From contig JBFKUL010000019.1 in the NCBI GenBank assembly GCA_041635755.1, forward strand, positions 1 to 20,911: a stretch of 20,911 nucleotides of DNA. Direction: 5' to 3'. Shown here piece by piece: positions 1-6,810 of the stretch. The translations under genes and the position numbers were made by a program. Each line of letters starts with the position of its first letter. The first letter of the stretch is position 1. The notes under the pieces were generated by a model. That model was given only the letters and a program-made list of their open reading frames with translations, had not been told where the DNA came from and searched no databases. Source of the stretch: JBFKUL01 sp041635755. Lineage in GTDB: Bacteria; Pseudomonadota; Gammaproteobacteria; Burkholderiales; SG8-39.

Positions 1-1
1 C

Positions 2-550
2 GTCGTTCTGAAGGGCAACCTTTGTCCGGAGGGCGCACTCATCAAGGTCGCGGGACTGAAGTCCCTGGTGTTCGATGGCCGGGCTCGGGTATTCGAGTCC
101 GAGGAGGCCTGTGCCGATGTGGTGAGAAAAAAAGGCTATAAGCCTGGAGAGGTCCTGGTGATCCGCAACGAGGGGCCCAAAGGCGGGCCCGGCATGCGCG
201 AAATGCTGGGCATCACTGCGCTGCTGTACGGGCAGGGCATGGGGGAGAAGGTGGCGTTGTTCACCGACGGGCGGTTTTCTGGCGCCACGCGCGGGATGAT
301 GATTGGCTACGCCTCGCCCGAGGCCGCCTCGGGCGGCGCAATTGCCCTCGTAAAGACAGGCGACCGCATTACCATTGATGCTCGCAAGGGCTTTGCGACG
401 CTGCATGTCGCGACGACCGAGCTGACACGACGTCGCACGGCTCGCAAGGCGCCCAAGCGCGCGCCGCTATCGGGCGTGCTGGAAAAATACGCCGCGCTCG
501 TCGGCAGCGCGAGCCGCGGCGCAACGACCCACCGTGGAGCGGGAAAATGA
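2..550 (+). CDS. IlvD/Edd-family dehydratase, C-terminal part (dihydroxy-acid dehydratase or sugar-acid dehydratase)
   Basis: The gene enters from the left edge; only the last 182 codons are present, so no start can be given. The fragment opens with LKGNLCPEGALIKVAG and carries GPKGGPGMREML and TDGRFSG, all hallmarks of the IlvD/Edd family. Family members dehydrate 2,3-dihydroxy acids to 2-keto acids using an Fe-S cluster; the serine of TDGRFSG (codon 278-280) is the proposed catalytic base. The cluster cysteines lie upstream, outside the window. The C-terminal GVLEKYAALVGSASRGA is also typical. IlvD (valine/isoleucine synthesis) is the default name. The variant MREMLGITALLYGQGMGEK and the overlap (ATGA, 547-550) with a beta-hydroxyacid dehydrogenase leave a catabolic sugar-acid dehydratase equally open. 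The family call is firm; the substrate is not. Confidence 0.9.
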   Translation, partial: VVLKGNLCPEGALIKVAGLKSLVFDGRARVFESEEACADVVRKKGYKPGEVLVIRNEGPKGGPGMREMLGITALLYGQGMGEKVALFTDGRFSGATRGMMIGYASPEAASGGAIALVKTGDRITIDARKGFATLHVATTELTRRRTARKAPKRAPLSGVLEKYAALVGSASRGATTHRGAGK

Positions 551-1428
551 GCGTCCGACCCAAGCTGGGCTACATCGGCATCGGACTGATGGGGCGACCG
601 ATGACCCTTAGGCTGTTGGCTGCGGATTTCGAGGTGGCCGTGTGGAACCGCAGCCGCGACAAGCTTGCGCCCGTGATCGACAAGGGGGCGACGCCGCAGG
701 CGAGCGCCGCGCATGTTGCGCGCCAGGCCGACATCGTGATGATGTGTGTTACGGACCAGCAGGCCGCGGAAGCGGTGCTGTTCGGCACCGATGGCGTGGC
801 GCAAGGTGCGTCGCGCGGCAAGCTTGTAGTGGATTTCTCGAGCATCGCGCCAGCCTCGGCACGGGCGTTTGCGTCGCGCCTGGAGGAAAAGGGCGTCGGC
901 TTCGTGGATGCTCCGGTTTCTGGCGGCGTCGCGGGGGCTGAAAAGGGCACGCTCGCGATCATGGCGGGAGGTCGCGCCGAGCATATCGAGCGCGTGCGCC
1001 CGATCGTTATGCATCTGGCGCAGCGTTTTACGCGTATGGGAGACTCGGGCGCGGGGCAGGTGACCAAGCTGTGCAACCAGATCATCGTTGGAAGCCTGTT
1101 TCCGGTAATCGCCGAGGCGATCCGGCTTGCCGAGGCTGCCGGTGTCGATGCCAGGATGATTCCAGAGGCGCTCAAGGGCGGCTTCGCCGATTCGCTGCCG
1201 CTGCAGATCTTTGGCACGCGCATGGCAGCGCACAGCTATGAGCCGCCGCTTGGAACGAACGCGGTTATGCTCAAGGATCTCGAGAACGCCGCCGCGGTCG
1301 CAAGAGAAACCGGGGTGCCCTTGCCGATGGCACGCACCGCCGCGGAGCTTTATCGATTGCTTGGCGCGCAGGGCAAGAGCGAGTGCGATCCGGCGGTCCT
1401 GGTCGAGTTGCTTGCCGGCACCCGGTGA
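547..1428 (+). CDS. NAD(P)-dependent beta-hydroxyacid dehydrogenase (3-hydroxyisobutyrate dehydrogenase / tartronate semialdehyde reductase family)
   Basis: This 293-residue protein has the full length of the family. A Rossmann dinucleotide motif GIGLMG lies at residues 11-16, and WNRS at 33-36 follows the second strand; Asn-Arg-Ser there is usually linked to NADP preference. The substrate loop DAPVSGG is at 121-127, and the catalytic lysine is K174 in GQVTKLCNQ. KDLENA at 243-248 belongs to the all-helical C-terminal dimerisation domain. The enzymes reversibly oxidise short beta-hydroxyacids such as 3-hydroxyisobutyrate or D-glycerate. The start codon overlaps the stop of the upstream dehydratase (ATGA), so the two are probably translationally coupled and act in one pathway. 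Sequence alone does not separate 3-hydroxyisobutyrate dehydrogenase from 2-hydroxy-3-oxopropionate reductase. Confidence 0.93.
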   Translation: MSVRPKLGYIGIGLMGRPMTLRLLAADFEVAVWNRSRDKLAPVIDKGATPQASAAHVARQADIVMMCVTDQQAAEAVLFGTDGVAQGASRGKLVVDFSSIAPASARAFASRLEEKGVGFVDAPVSGGVAGAEKGTLAIMAGGRAEHIERVRPIVMHLAQRFTRMGDSGAGQVTKLCNQIIVGSLFPVIAEAIRLAEAAGVDARMIPEALKGGFADSLPLQIFGTRMAAHSYEPPLGTNAVMLKDLENAAAVARETGVPLPMARTAAELYRLLGAQGKSECDPAVLVELLAGTR

Positions 1429-1531
1429 GCGCACGCCCTGCAGCGTCACGCAATGGCTCACGATCAATCTCGTCAAGAAAATGCGTGCGATAACGAAGAG
1501 CGCTCATGAGAATCATCAACGTTTGTCATCA

Positions 1532-1551
1532 GGCGTGCGCAATCTCACGCC
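1532..1551. promoter_or_regulatory. Inverted repeat GGCGTG-N8-CACGCC upstream of the HU gene promoter
   Basis: A perfect 6-bp dyad with an 8-base spacer lies a few bases before the proposed -35 box of the HU gene. No T-run follows, so it does not look like an intrinsic terminator for the dehydrogenase gene. It could be an operator, or chance in GC-rich DNA. The rest of the 242-base gap 1429-1670 shows nothing else apart from the proposed promoter. Confidence 0.3.
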
Positions 1552-1557
1552 GACGCG

Positions 1558-1586
1558 TTGTCTTTGCGGCGCGATTTCGATACGAT
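1558..1586 (+). promoter_or_regulatory. Candidate sigma-70 promoter of the HU gene
   Basis: TTGTCT (1558-1563) and TACGAT (1581-1586) are separated by exactly 17 bases, and each matches its consensus at four of six positions. Transcription would start near 1593, leaving a leader of about 78 bases before the ATG at 1671. The next gene has its own ribosome site (GAGAGGGAGAA just before the ATG) and its own terminator, which fits a monocistronic unit. Confidence 0.45.
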
Positions 1587-1670
1587 GCTTGCTCGCTTGC
1601 GCACGCACACGATGCGGGCGCACGCAGTAGTCCGTTCGGCACGCTGGTGCCGGATTGAGAGGGAGAACGT

Positions 1671-1961
1671 ATGCCATCTGTGGTCACCAAGGCGGCGCTG
1701 GTCGAGGCAGCGGCGAAGGCCGGCAATGTCAGCCGGACCGCCGCCGGGGAGGCGGTGAACGCGGTATTCGATGCGATTGTCAGCAGCGTCGCCAAGGGCA
1801 ATCGGGTAACGGTAGTGGGGTTCGGTACCTTCCTGCCGCGCAAGCGCAAGGCGCGCGCTGGACGCAACCCGGGCAGCGGCAAGGAAATCAAGATTCCTGC
1901 AAAGACCATTCCGGCATTCTCCGCGGGTCAGGGATTCAAGGACGCGGTCGGTCGCCGCTAG
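1671..1961 (+). CDS. HU/IHF-family histone-like DNA-binding protein
   Basis: This 96-residue basic protein has the length of HU. The N-terminal helical part (residues 5-45) forms the dimer body. GFGTF at 50-54 is the family signature, and GRNP at 64-67 marks the beta-arm whose proline intercalates between base pairs in HU and IHF. HU bends and compacts DNA as a dimer in the nucleoid. The basic segment PRKRKARAGR at 56-65 is the expected DNA-contacting arm. A purine-rich ribosome site (GAGGGAGAA) precedes the ATG. The gene stands alone between its own candidate promoter and a strong terminator. IHF subunits are close relatives, but the arm sequence and size fit HU better. Confidence 0.93.
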   Translation: MPSVVTKAALVEAAAKAGNVSRTAAGEAVNAVFDAIVSSVAKGNRVTVVGFGTFLPRKRKARAGRNPGSGKEIKIPAKTIPAFSAGQGFKDAVGRR

Positions 1962-1987
1962 CGCGCGCGCGGCAAGGGTCGCGCCGG

Positions 1988-2025
1988 AAAGGGCCGCGAG
2001 GCACGCTTCGCGGCCCTTTTCTTTT
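1988..2025 (+). terminator. Intrinsic terminator of the HU gene
   Basis: The 11-bp inverted repeat AAAGGGCCGCG (1988-1998) / CGCGGCCCTTT (2009-2019) has a 10-base loop. It is followed by a T-rich tract, TTTTCTTTTC, in which the last stem Ts begin the run. It lies 26 bases after the HU stop codon and is the clearest intrinsic terminator in the window. Confidence 0.85.
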
Positions 2026-2100
2026 CTGGGCGCGCATCGCTCGTGCAGACGCGTATTGGAACGACTCGCCGCAGCGCCGCAAGTCTGCGAAAGTGAGGCA

Positions 2101-2141
2101 TTTGCACGGGCGTTGCAAAGCACAAAAATGCTTGGCAGAAT
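2101..2141 (+). promoter_or_regulatory. Candidate promoter and overlapping dyad for the HNH endonuclease gene
   Basis: A perfect inverted repeat TTTGCA (2101-2106) / TGCAAA (2114-2119) with a 7-base spacer overlaps a possible -35 box TTGCAA (2113-2118). A possible -10 box CAGAAT follows at 2136-2141 after 17 bases. Transcription would begin near 2148, just ahead of the ATG at 2164; this argues against the upstream in-frame ATGs at 2056 and 2128. Both boxes match consensus at only four of six positions, so the call is tentative. Confidence 0.33.
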
Positions 2142-2163
2142 CCCTCGCGAACCGGCTCAACCC

Positions 2164-2742
2164 ATGAACGGACCGCTCATTCTTTCGCTCGACAGCCACG
2201 GCATCCCGCACCGCTGGATCAGCTGGCAGCAGGCGTGCTTTTACTACGCGAAGAACCTCGTGGCGTGGACCATGGGGGATCGTACCTTCACGTTCTATGG
2301 CGGAATCTCGCGGCTCACCGGCGAGCGCTCGAGCATCACCGCGCACTCGATCATCGCGATCAAGGGCAGGGCGCTTGCCGCGCGCGGCTTCAATCAGGTG
2401 CCGCCGCTCAACAATCGGGAGCTGTTCCGTCGCGATCGGCAGATCTGCGCCTACTGCGGGGGCGAATTCAACTACTTTCGTCTCACGCGCGACCACATCA
2501 CGCCGCTTTCGCGTGGCGGGCGCGATACCTGGATGAACGTTGTCACCGCTTGCCGGCACTGCAACGGGCACAAGCGCAACAGAACTCCAGAAGAAGTGGG
2601 CGTCGAGCTGCTTTATGCGCCCTACGTGCCGAACAAGGCCGAATACCTGATCCTGACCAACCGCCGCATCCTCGCCGACCAGATGGAGTTTCTCCGTCAG
2701 CATGTTTCGGCGCACTCCCGGTTGATGCCGGTACCGGCCTGA
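2164..2742 (+). CDS. HNH endonuclease family protein
   Basis: The 192-residue protein carries a complete zinc-supported HNH core. CAYC at residues 95-98 and CRHC at 130-133 are the metal-binding pairs, DH at 110-111 holds the catalytic histidine, N125 is the central Asn, and HKRNRTPEE at 136-144 ends the module. HNH enzymes hydrolyse DNA with a single divalent ion. The N-terminal 80 residues (LSLDSHGIPHRWISW onward) form a conserved extension seen in a chromosomal, non-phage HNH group of betaproteobacteria, whose role is unknown to me. The start at 2164 is chosen because homology begins there. ATGs at 2128 and 2056 are in frame, and no strong ribosome site favours any of the three. No methyltransferase, toxin partner or phage gene lies beside it, so a restriction role is not supported. 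Confidence 0.88.
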   Translation: MNGPLILSLDSHGIPHRWISWQQACFYYAKNLVAWTMGDRTFTFYGGISRLTGERSSITAHSIIAIKGRALAARGFNQVPPLNNRELFRRDRQICAYCGGEFNYFRLTRDHITPLSRGGRDTWMNVVTACRHCNGHKRNRTPEEVGVELLYAPYVPNKAEYLILTNRRILADQMEFLRQHVSAHSRLMPVPA

Positions 2743-2791
2743 GCGACGGCGCCCCCTGACGGGCGCGCCCGCCTTAGCGAAGCGTTCCGCA

Positions 2792-3805
2792 ATGCCCGAT
2801 TTCTGGCGCAACAGCGGCTATTACCTTCTCAAGCGCGATGCGTTGGGCCGGCTTGCCGTGACCGACGATTTCCTCCGCGCCTACTATCTGCGGCCCGAGA
2901 TACACCCGGTCGAGGATTCCTGCGAGGCTGAGCGGGCGCTGCACGCCGGATTGATGGCGCAACCGCGCCGGAAGGTCGCGCAGCCCGAACTGGACGCCAT
3001 CGCCGACGAGGACGCGAAGCACAACTACCGGCTGCTGCTGCGTTTCAGGGAGCGGCTGCTCGAAGCAGGCACCGTGGAAGCGTGCTACCTCGCGATGTTT
3101 CGCGAGGGCGCGGTCGATCTGCCACCACTTTTTCTGCAGCAACTCACGCATGTCGTGCTGCGCAACGTGCTGCAGGACTGCAGCGACCCGCTCGAGGCGC
3201 GTGCGGGAGAGATTTTTTTTCGAGAGCAGAAATCGACCGTCCGCGACGGCCAGATTCTGGTCGCCGATCTGGAGACGGTCGAGCTGCATGCAGAGGGTAG
3301 AGCGTACGGAGGTCTCGGGCGCTTGATCGTGGAGGCGCAGGGTGAGCTCGGACGCACGGAGCTCGATGTCCTCGACACGGCAAACGCCGAATTGTACTGG
3401 CCACGCGAGGGCCGATTCGACACGGCGATCAGCTTGAATGTCGGACGCGCGGCGCTGCAGGCGCTGTGCCGAGTGATCGAGGCCTGGGTTGCGCATTTCT
3501 TCGGCGTCGAAGTGAAAGTGATTCCCCTGCGCAGCATCGAGGAGCGGCATTGGGCATGGCACATCGGCCTGGATGCCGAATCGACCGCCATCCTGAACGA
3601 CCTCTGGAGCGGCAAGGAGGTCGAGCCCGGACGCATGCGGCGCGTGCTCGCGCTTTTTCGGATGGACTTTGCCGATGCGGCCGAAATGCGCGCCGACATT
3701 GCAGGGCGCTCCGTCTATCTCGCCCTTTCGGCCAACGAGGACGAGGTGGTTCGCATGAAGCCGCAGAACCTGCTGTTGAATCTTCCGCTCGCGACGCGCA
3801 CGTGA
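2792..3805 (+). CDS. Uncharacterised protein, probably DUF6352 family
   Basis: This 337-residue protein is soluble in appearance, with no signal peptide or membrane segment. It opens with MPDFWRNSGYYLL and has RPEIHPVEDSCEAERALH at residues 34-51. From memory this pattern matches the proteobacterial family DUF6352, which has no known function; I cannot check that here. The sequence is mixed helix and strand with many charged residues, and I see no recognisable catalytic motif. Its stop codon overlaps the GTG start of the DNA glycosylase (GTGA, 3802-3805), so the two are very likely co-translated. A link to DNA repair is suggested only by that neighbour. The ribosome site is weak. Confidence 0.82.
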   Translation: MPDFWRNSGYYLLKRDALGRLAVTDDFLRAYYLRPEIHPVEDSCEAERALHAGLMAQPRRKVAQPELDAIADEDAKHNYRLLLRFRERLLEAGTVEACYLAMFREGAVDLPPLFLQQLTHVVLRNVLQDCSDPLEARAGEIFFREQKSTVRDGQILVADLETVELHAEGRAYGGLGRLIVEAQGELGRTELDVLDTANAELYWPREGRFDTAISLNVGRAALQALCRVIEAWVAHFFGVEVKVIPLRSIEERHWAWHIGLDAESTAILNDLWSGKEVEPGRMRRVLALFRMDFADAAEMRADIAGRSVYLALSANEDEVVRMKPQNLLLNLPLATRT

Positions 3806-4419
3806 AGCCGGCCTACTGGGAGCGCGCCAAGCGCGAGCTGGGGCGCCGCGACGAGGTCATGCGCGTGATCATGCGCCGCCATCCGCGTATCCACCTCGTG
3901 TCGCGGGGCGATCCGTTTCAGACGCTCGCCCGCTCCATCGTCGGGCAGCAGATTTCGGTTCGTGCGGCGCAGGCCGTATGGGAGCGCATCAGCGCGGCCC
4001 TTGTCGAGGTCACGCCGAACGCGGCGATCGAGGTTGGGGCGACGCGGCTGCTCGCTTGCGGGTTGTCGCGGCGCAAAGTTGAGTACGTGCTGGATCTCGC
4101 CGGGCATTTTGCGAGCGGGCGGGTGGTGCCACAGCGCTGGAGCGCCATGGAGGATGAACAGGTCATTACGGAGCTCGTCGATGTGCGCGGCATCGGCCGC
4201 TGGACCGCCGAGATGTTTCTGATCTTCAACCTGCTCCGGCCGGACGTGCTGCCGGTAGACGATCTTGGTCTACAGCGTGCGGTCAGCCTGAGCTACCGCA
4301 GGGGCCGGCGGGTCAGCGAAACGCTGCTTCGGCGCATTGCAATTGCGTGGCAGCCATGGCGCTCGGTTGCAACCTGGTACTTGTGGCGCTCGCTCGATCC
4401 CGTTCCGGTCGAATACTGA
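3802..4419 (+). CDS. DNA-3-methyladenine glycosylase, HhH-GPD superfamily (AlkA-like, short form)
   Basis: This 205-residue protein is a compact AlkA-type enzyme without the N-terminal TBP-like domain of E. coli AlkA. A helix-hairpin-helix at residues 126-136 (LVDVRGIGRWT) is followed by DVLPVDDLGLQRA, in which D154 aligns with the catalytic aspartate. SIVGQQIS at 45-52 is the conserved entry helix. The family removes alkylated purines such as 3-methyladenine, starting base excision repair. The GTG start at 3802 overlaps the stop of the preceding gene by 4 bases and gives the expected N terminus (MKPAYWERAKREL). The family is firm; substrate range cannot be read from sequence. Confidence 0.93.
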   Translation: MKPAYWERAKRELGRRDEVMRVIMRRHPRIHLVSRGDPFQTLARSIVGQQISVRAAQAVWERISAALVEVTPNAAIEVGATRLLACGLSRRKVEYVLDLAGHFASGRVVPQRWSAMEDEQVITELVDVRGIGRWTAEMFLIFNLLRPDVLPVDDLGLQRAVSLSYRRGRRVSETLLRRIAIAWQPWRSVATWYLWRSLDPVPVEY

Positions 4420-4427
4420 AATCCGCG

Positions 4428-4433
4428 TACAAT
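4428..4433 (+). promoter_or_regulatory. Candidate -10 element of the accA-tilS unit
   Basis: TACAAT matches the -10 consensus at five of six positions and sits just after the glycosylase stop codon. I see no good -35 box at normal spacing. Transcription would start near 4440, only about 3 bases before the accA ATG at 4443, so any transcript from here would be close to leaderless. No Shine-Dalgarno sequence precedes that ATG. Confidence 0.4.
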
Positions 4434-4442
4434 TCGGCGGCG

Positions 4443-5411
4443 ATGAAGATCACCTTCCTCGATTTCGAGCAGCCCATCGCCGAACTGGAGCAGCGCATCG
4501 AGGAGCTGCGCTTCGTGCAGGATGACTCGGCCGTCGATATTTCCGAGGAAATTCAGCGCCTCACGAAGAAAAGCCAGGCGCTCACCAAGGAGATCTACGG
4601 CAAGCTCACGCCGTGGCAGGTGGCCCAGGTCGCGCGGCATCCGCAGCGTCCCTATACGCTCGACTACGTGCAAATGCTGTTTACGCACTTTGAGGAGCTG
4701 CACGGCGACCGGACCTTCGCCGATGACGCCTCGGTCGTTGGCGGACTGGCGCGCTTTAACGGCGAACCGTGCGTGGTGATCGGGCACCAGAAAGGCCGCG
4801 ACACCAAGGAAAAGATCCTGCGCAACTTCGGCATGCCCAAGCCCGAGGGATACCGCAAGGCGCTGCGGTTCATGCGGCTCGCCGAGAAGTTCGGTCTTCC
4901 GGTGTTTACCTTCGTCGATACGCCGGGCGCCTACCCGGGCATTGACGCCGAGGAGCGTGGTCAATCTGAGGCGATCGGCCGCAATCTTTATGTGATGGCA
5001 GGGTTGAAGACGCCGATCATCGTTACCGTGATCGGCGAGGGCGGCTCGGGCGGGGCACTCGCAATCGCCGTGGGCGACGTGGTGCAGATGCTTCAGTATG
5101 CAACCTACTCGGTGATCTCGCCGGAGGGCTGCGCCTCGATCCTGTGGCGCAGCGCGGAGAAGGCGCCCGAAGCCGCGGAAGCGCTCGGCATTACCGCGTC
5201 GAGGCTCAAGACGCTCGGCCTGATCGACAAGGTGGTCAACGAACCGCTCGGCGGTGCGCATCGCGATCCGCAAGCCACGGGCGCCGCGGTCAAGAAGGCG
5301 CTCGCCGAGGCGTACAAACAGCTTCAGGGAAAGAGGCCCAAGGAGCTCGTCGAGGAGCGCCTCGAGCGGCTCATGAGCTATGGCAAGTTCAAGGACGCCG
5401 CGGAGCGCTGA
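4443..5411 (+). CDS. accA: Acetyl-CoA carboxylase carboxyltransferase subunit alpha
   Basis: The 322-residue product has the normal length and sequence of AccA. With AccD it forms the carboxyltransferase that moves CO2 from carboxybiotin to acetyl-CoA, giving malonyl-CoA for fatty acid synthesis in the cytoplasm. The start MKITFLDFEQPIAELEQRIEEL is the typical coiled N terminus. LHGDRTFADD, VIGHQKGRDTKEK, FVDTPGAYPG and GEGGSGGALAI are the conserved crotonase-fold motifs that bind CoA and shape the oxyanion hole. The C-terminal helical end overlaps tilS by 32 bases. AccD is not in the window, as is usual. The start at 4443 is chosen over an upstream in-frame ATG at 4347, which lies inside the glycosylase gene. 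Confidence 0.97.
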   Translation: MKITFLDFEQPIAELEQRIEELRFVQDDSAVDISEEIQRLTKKSQALTKEIYGKLTPWQVAQVARHPQRPYTLDYVQMLFTHFEELHGDRTFADDASVVGGLARFNGEPCVVIGHQKGRDTKEKILRNFGMPKPEGYRKALRFMRLAEKFGLPVFTFVDTPGAYPGIDAEERGQSEAIGRNLYVMAGLKTPIIVTVIGEGGSGGALAIAVGDVVQMLQYATYSVISPEGCASILWRSAEKAPEAAEALGITASRLKTLGLIDKVVNEPLGGAHRDPQATGAAVKKALAEAYKQLQGKRPKELVEERLERLMSYGKFKDAAER

Positions 5412-6702
5412 CCCGCTCGGAGCAGTCGACCGGTTCCTTGCCACTGTCGATCTGCGCGGCAAGCGTCTCGTCGCCGGCCTCTCGGGCGGCATGGATTCGG
5501 TGGTGCTGCTCGACGTGCTGCGCCGCCTTGAATCGAAGCACGGGTATGCGCTGCGCGCGCTGCATGTACACCATGGGTTGAGCCCTAACGCGGATCGCTG
5601 GGCGCATTTCTGCGCCAGGCTGTGCCGGCGCTGGGAAGTTCCGATGTCCACGCGCCGGGTCAAGGTTGATGGCGCGCGTGGCCAAGGCTTCGAGGGTGCG
5701 GCGCGCGCCGCGCGGCAGGGCGCGTTCCGCCTCGCCCCCGGAGACGCGCTCGCCCTGGCGCACCATCTGGACGATCAGGCGGAGACGGTGCTGCTCGCAC
5801 TGCTGCGCGGCGCTGGCGTGCGGGGCGCAAGCGCCATGGGGGCGAAAGGCCGGTTGGGCAGCTTGTGCGTGCTGCGGCCCTTGCTCGAAGTGCCGCGCGC
5901 CGAACTGAATGCTTACGCGGCGGCTCGCGGACTGAAGTGGGTGGAAGACGAGTCGAATCAGGACGACTCGCTCGCGCGAGGCTATTTGCGTACCCGCGTG
6001 CTACCCGAGATCGAGGCGCGTTACCCACGGTGGCGCGAAGCGCTGGCACGCGCGGCGGGCCATTTCGCCGAGGCCGACGCGCTGCTGCGTTCGCGGATCG
6101 GCAGCACGTCTCGGCTGACGGTTAGCGCGTTGCGCGCCTCAGGCGTCACCGCACGCCTGAGACTGCGCGATTTCCTTGCGGTGCATGGACTTCGCGCGCC
6201 TTCTGCGCGGCGGCTCGCAGAGATGCTGCGCCAAGTATGCAGCGCCCCTCAGGATGCGCGCACGGAAATCGTCCACGACGGTATGGCGTTGCGTGTATAC
6301 CGCGGCGAGTTGCTGCTCGAGCGCAAGTCGCCGGAGCAGGAATTCGAGCCGCGGGTGTGGGCGGGGGAGTCGCGGCTCGACCTTCCGAGTCTCGAGGGCG
6401 AGTTGCGTTTTCGGCGCGTGCTGGGCGAAGGCATTGATCCCGCACGTCTGACGGGGCGACCGGTCCTGGTGCGCTTGCGGCGCGGCGGCGAACGCCTTCA
6501 GACCCATCCGAAAAGGCCCAGCCGCCCACTCAAGGACCTGTTTCAGGAAGCCGGGGTGCCACCCTGGCGCCGCGCGCGTCTGCCGTTGCTATTCTGCGGC
6601 GATGATCTGGTGTGGGCCCCCGGTCTGGGGGTGGATGCCGCATATCGCGCACGTGCCGCGCACCGGGGGATCGTGCCAGAGTGGCGCAGCCGTGCGCACT
6701 GA
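5380..6702 (+). CDS. tilS: tRNA(Ile)-lysidine synthase
   Basis: This 440-residue protein modifies C34 of the CAU-anticodon tRNA(Ile) to lysidine, using ATP and lysine, so that AUA is read as isoleucine. The PP-loop SGGMDS is at residues 35-40. LALAHHLDDQAETVLL (124-139) and VEDESN (188-193) are the other conserved TilS motifs. The central substrate-binding and C-terminal TilS domains follow, ending with LKDLFQEAGVPPWRR and the WAPGLGVD block. The only reasonable start is the ATG at 5380, 32 bases inside accA, because no other standard start lies before the PP-loop in that frame. The overlap implies translational coupling to accA, a common arrangement in betaproteobacteria. Confidence 0.95.
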   Translation: MASSRTPRSADPLGAVDRFLATVDLRGKRLVAGLSGGMDSVVLLDVLRRLESKHGYALRALHVHHGLSPNADRWAHFCARLCRRWEVPMSTRRVKVDGARGQGFEGAARAARQGAFRLAPGDALALAHHLDDQAETVLLALLRGAGVRGASAMGAKGRLGSLCVLRPLLEVPRAELNAYAAARGLKWVEDESNQDDSLARGYLRTRVLPEIEARYPRWREALARAAGHFAEADALLRSRIGSTSRLTVSALRASGVTARLRLRDFLAVHGLRAPSARRLAEMLRQVCSAPQDARTEIVHDGMALRVYRGELLLERKSPEQEFEPRVWAGESRLDLPSLEGELRFRRVLGEGIDPARLTGRPVLVRLRRGGERLQTHPKRPSRPLKDLFQEAGVPPWRRARLPLLFCGDDLVWAPGLGVDAAYRARAAHRGIVPEWRSRAH

Positions 6703-6764
6703 GGTGGGCGGCGGTACTGGAACGCCCGCAACTCTTTGTTTTTACGCGGAACGAAGAGTTCGCG

Positions 6765-6773
6765 TGCTACAAT
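6765..6773 (+). promoter_or_regulatory. Extended -10 promoter element before ndk
   Basis: TGCTACAAT fits the extended -10 pattern TGnTATAAT with one mismatch. No convincing -35 is present, as is normal for this class. Transcription would start near 6780, giving a leader of about 30 bases that holds the purine-rich ribosome site AGGGAGAAGCAGGA before the ATG at 6811. This is the likely main promoter of the ndk-to-der run. The rest of the 108-base gap after tilS holds only a weak 5-bp hairpin (GGGCG 6706-6710 / CGCCC 6723-6727) followed by a T-rich stretch. Confidence 0.5.
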
Positions 6774-6810
6774 TTCAGATTCATTTTTTCAGGCGCAGGG
6801 AGAAGCAGGA

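Noticed and set aside
307..1476. 389-codon minus-strand frame opposite the dehydratase and dehydrogenase
   Set aside because: Composition is shadow-like and there is no ribosome site or motif; the plus-strand genes are unambiguous.
2056..2163. N-terminal extension of the HNH protein from ATG 2056 or 2128
   Set aside because: The extra residues show no family resemblance, and the candidate promoter lies inside this stretch, so the start at 2164 is preferred.
2164..2742. HNH gene as part of a restriction or phage-defence system
   Set aside because: No methyltransferase, helicase, specificity or phage gene is adjacent, and its neighbours are chromosomal housekeeping or repair genes.
4293..5663. 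456-codon minus-strand frame opposite accA
   Set aside because: It is a mirror frame of accA, and its apparent regularity follows from the codon bias of accA.
6706..6742. Possible terminator after tilS (GGGCG/CGCCC stem followed by a T-rich stretch)
   Set aside because: The stem is only 5 bp with a 12-base loop, and the T-run starts 8 bases after the stem. It is too weak to call as a terminator.
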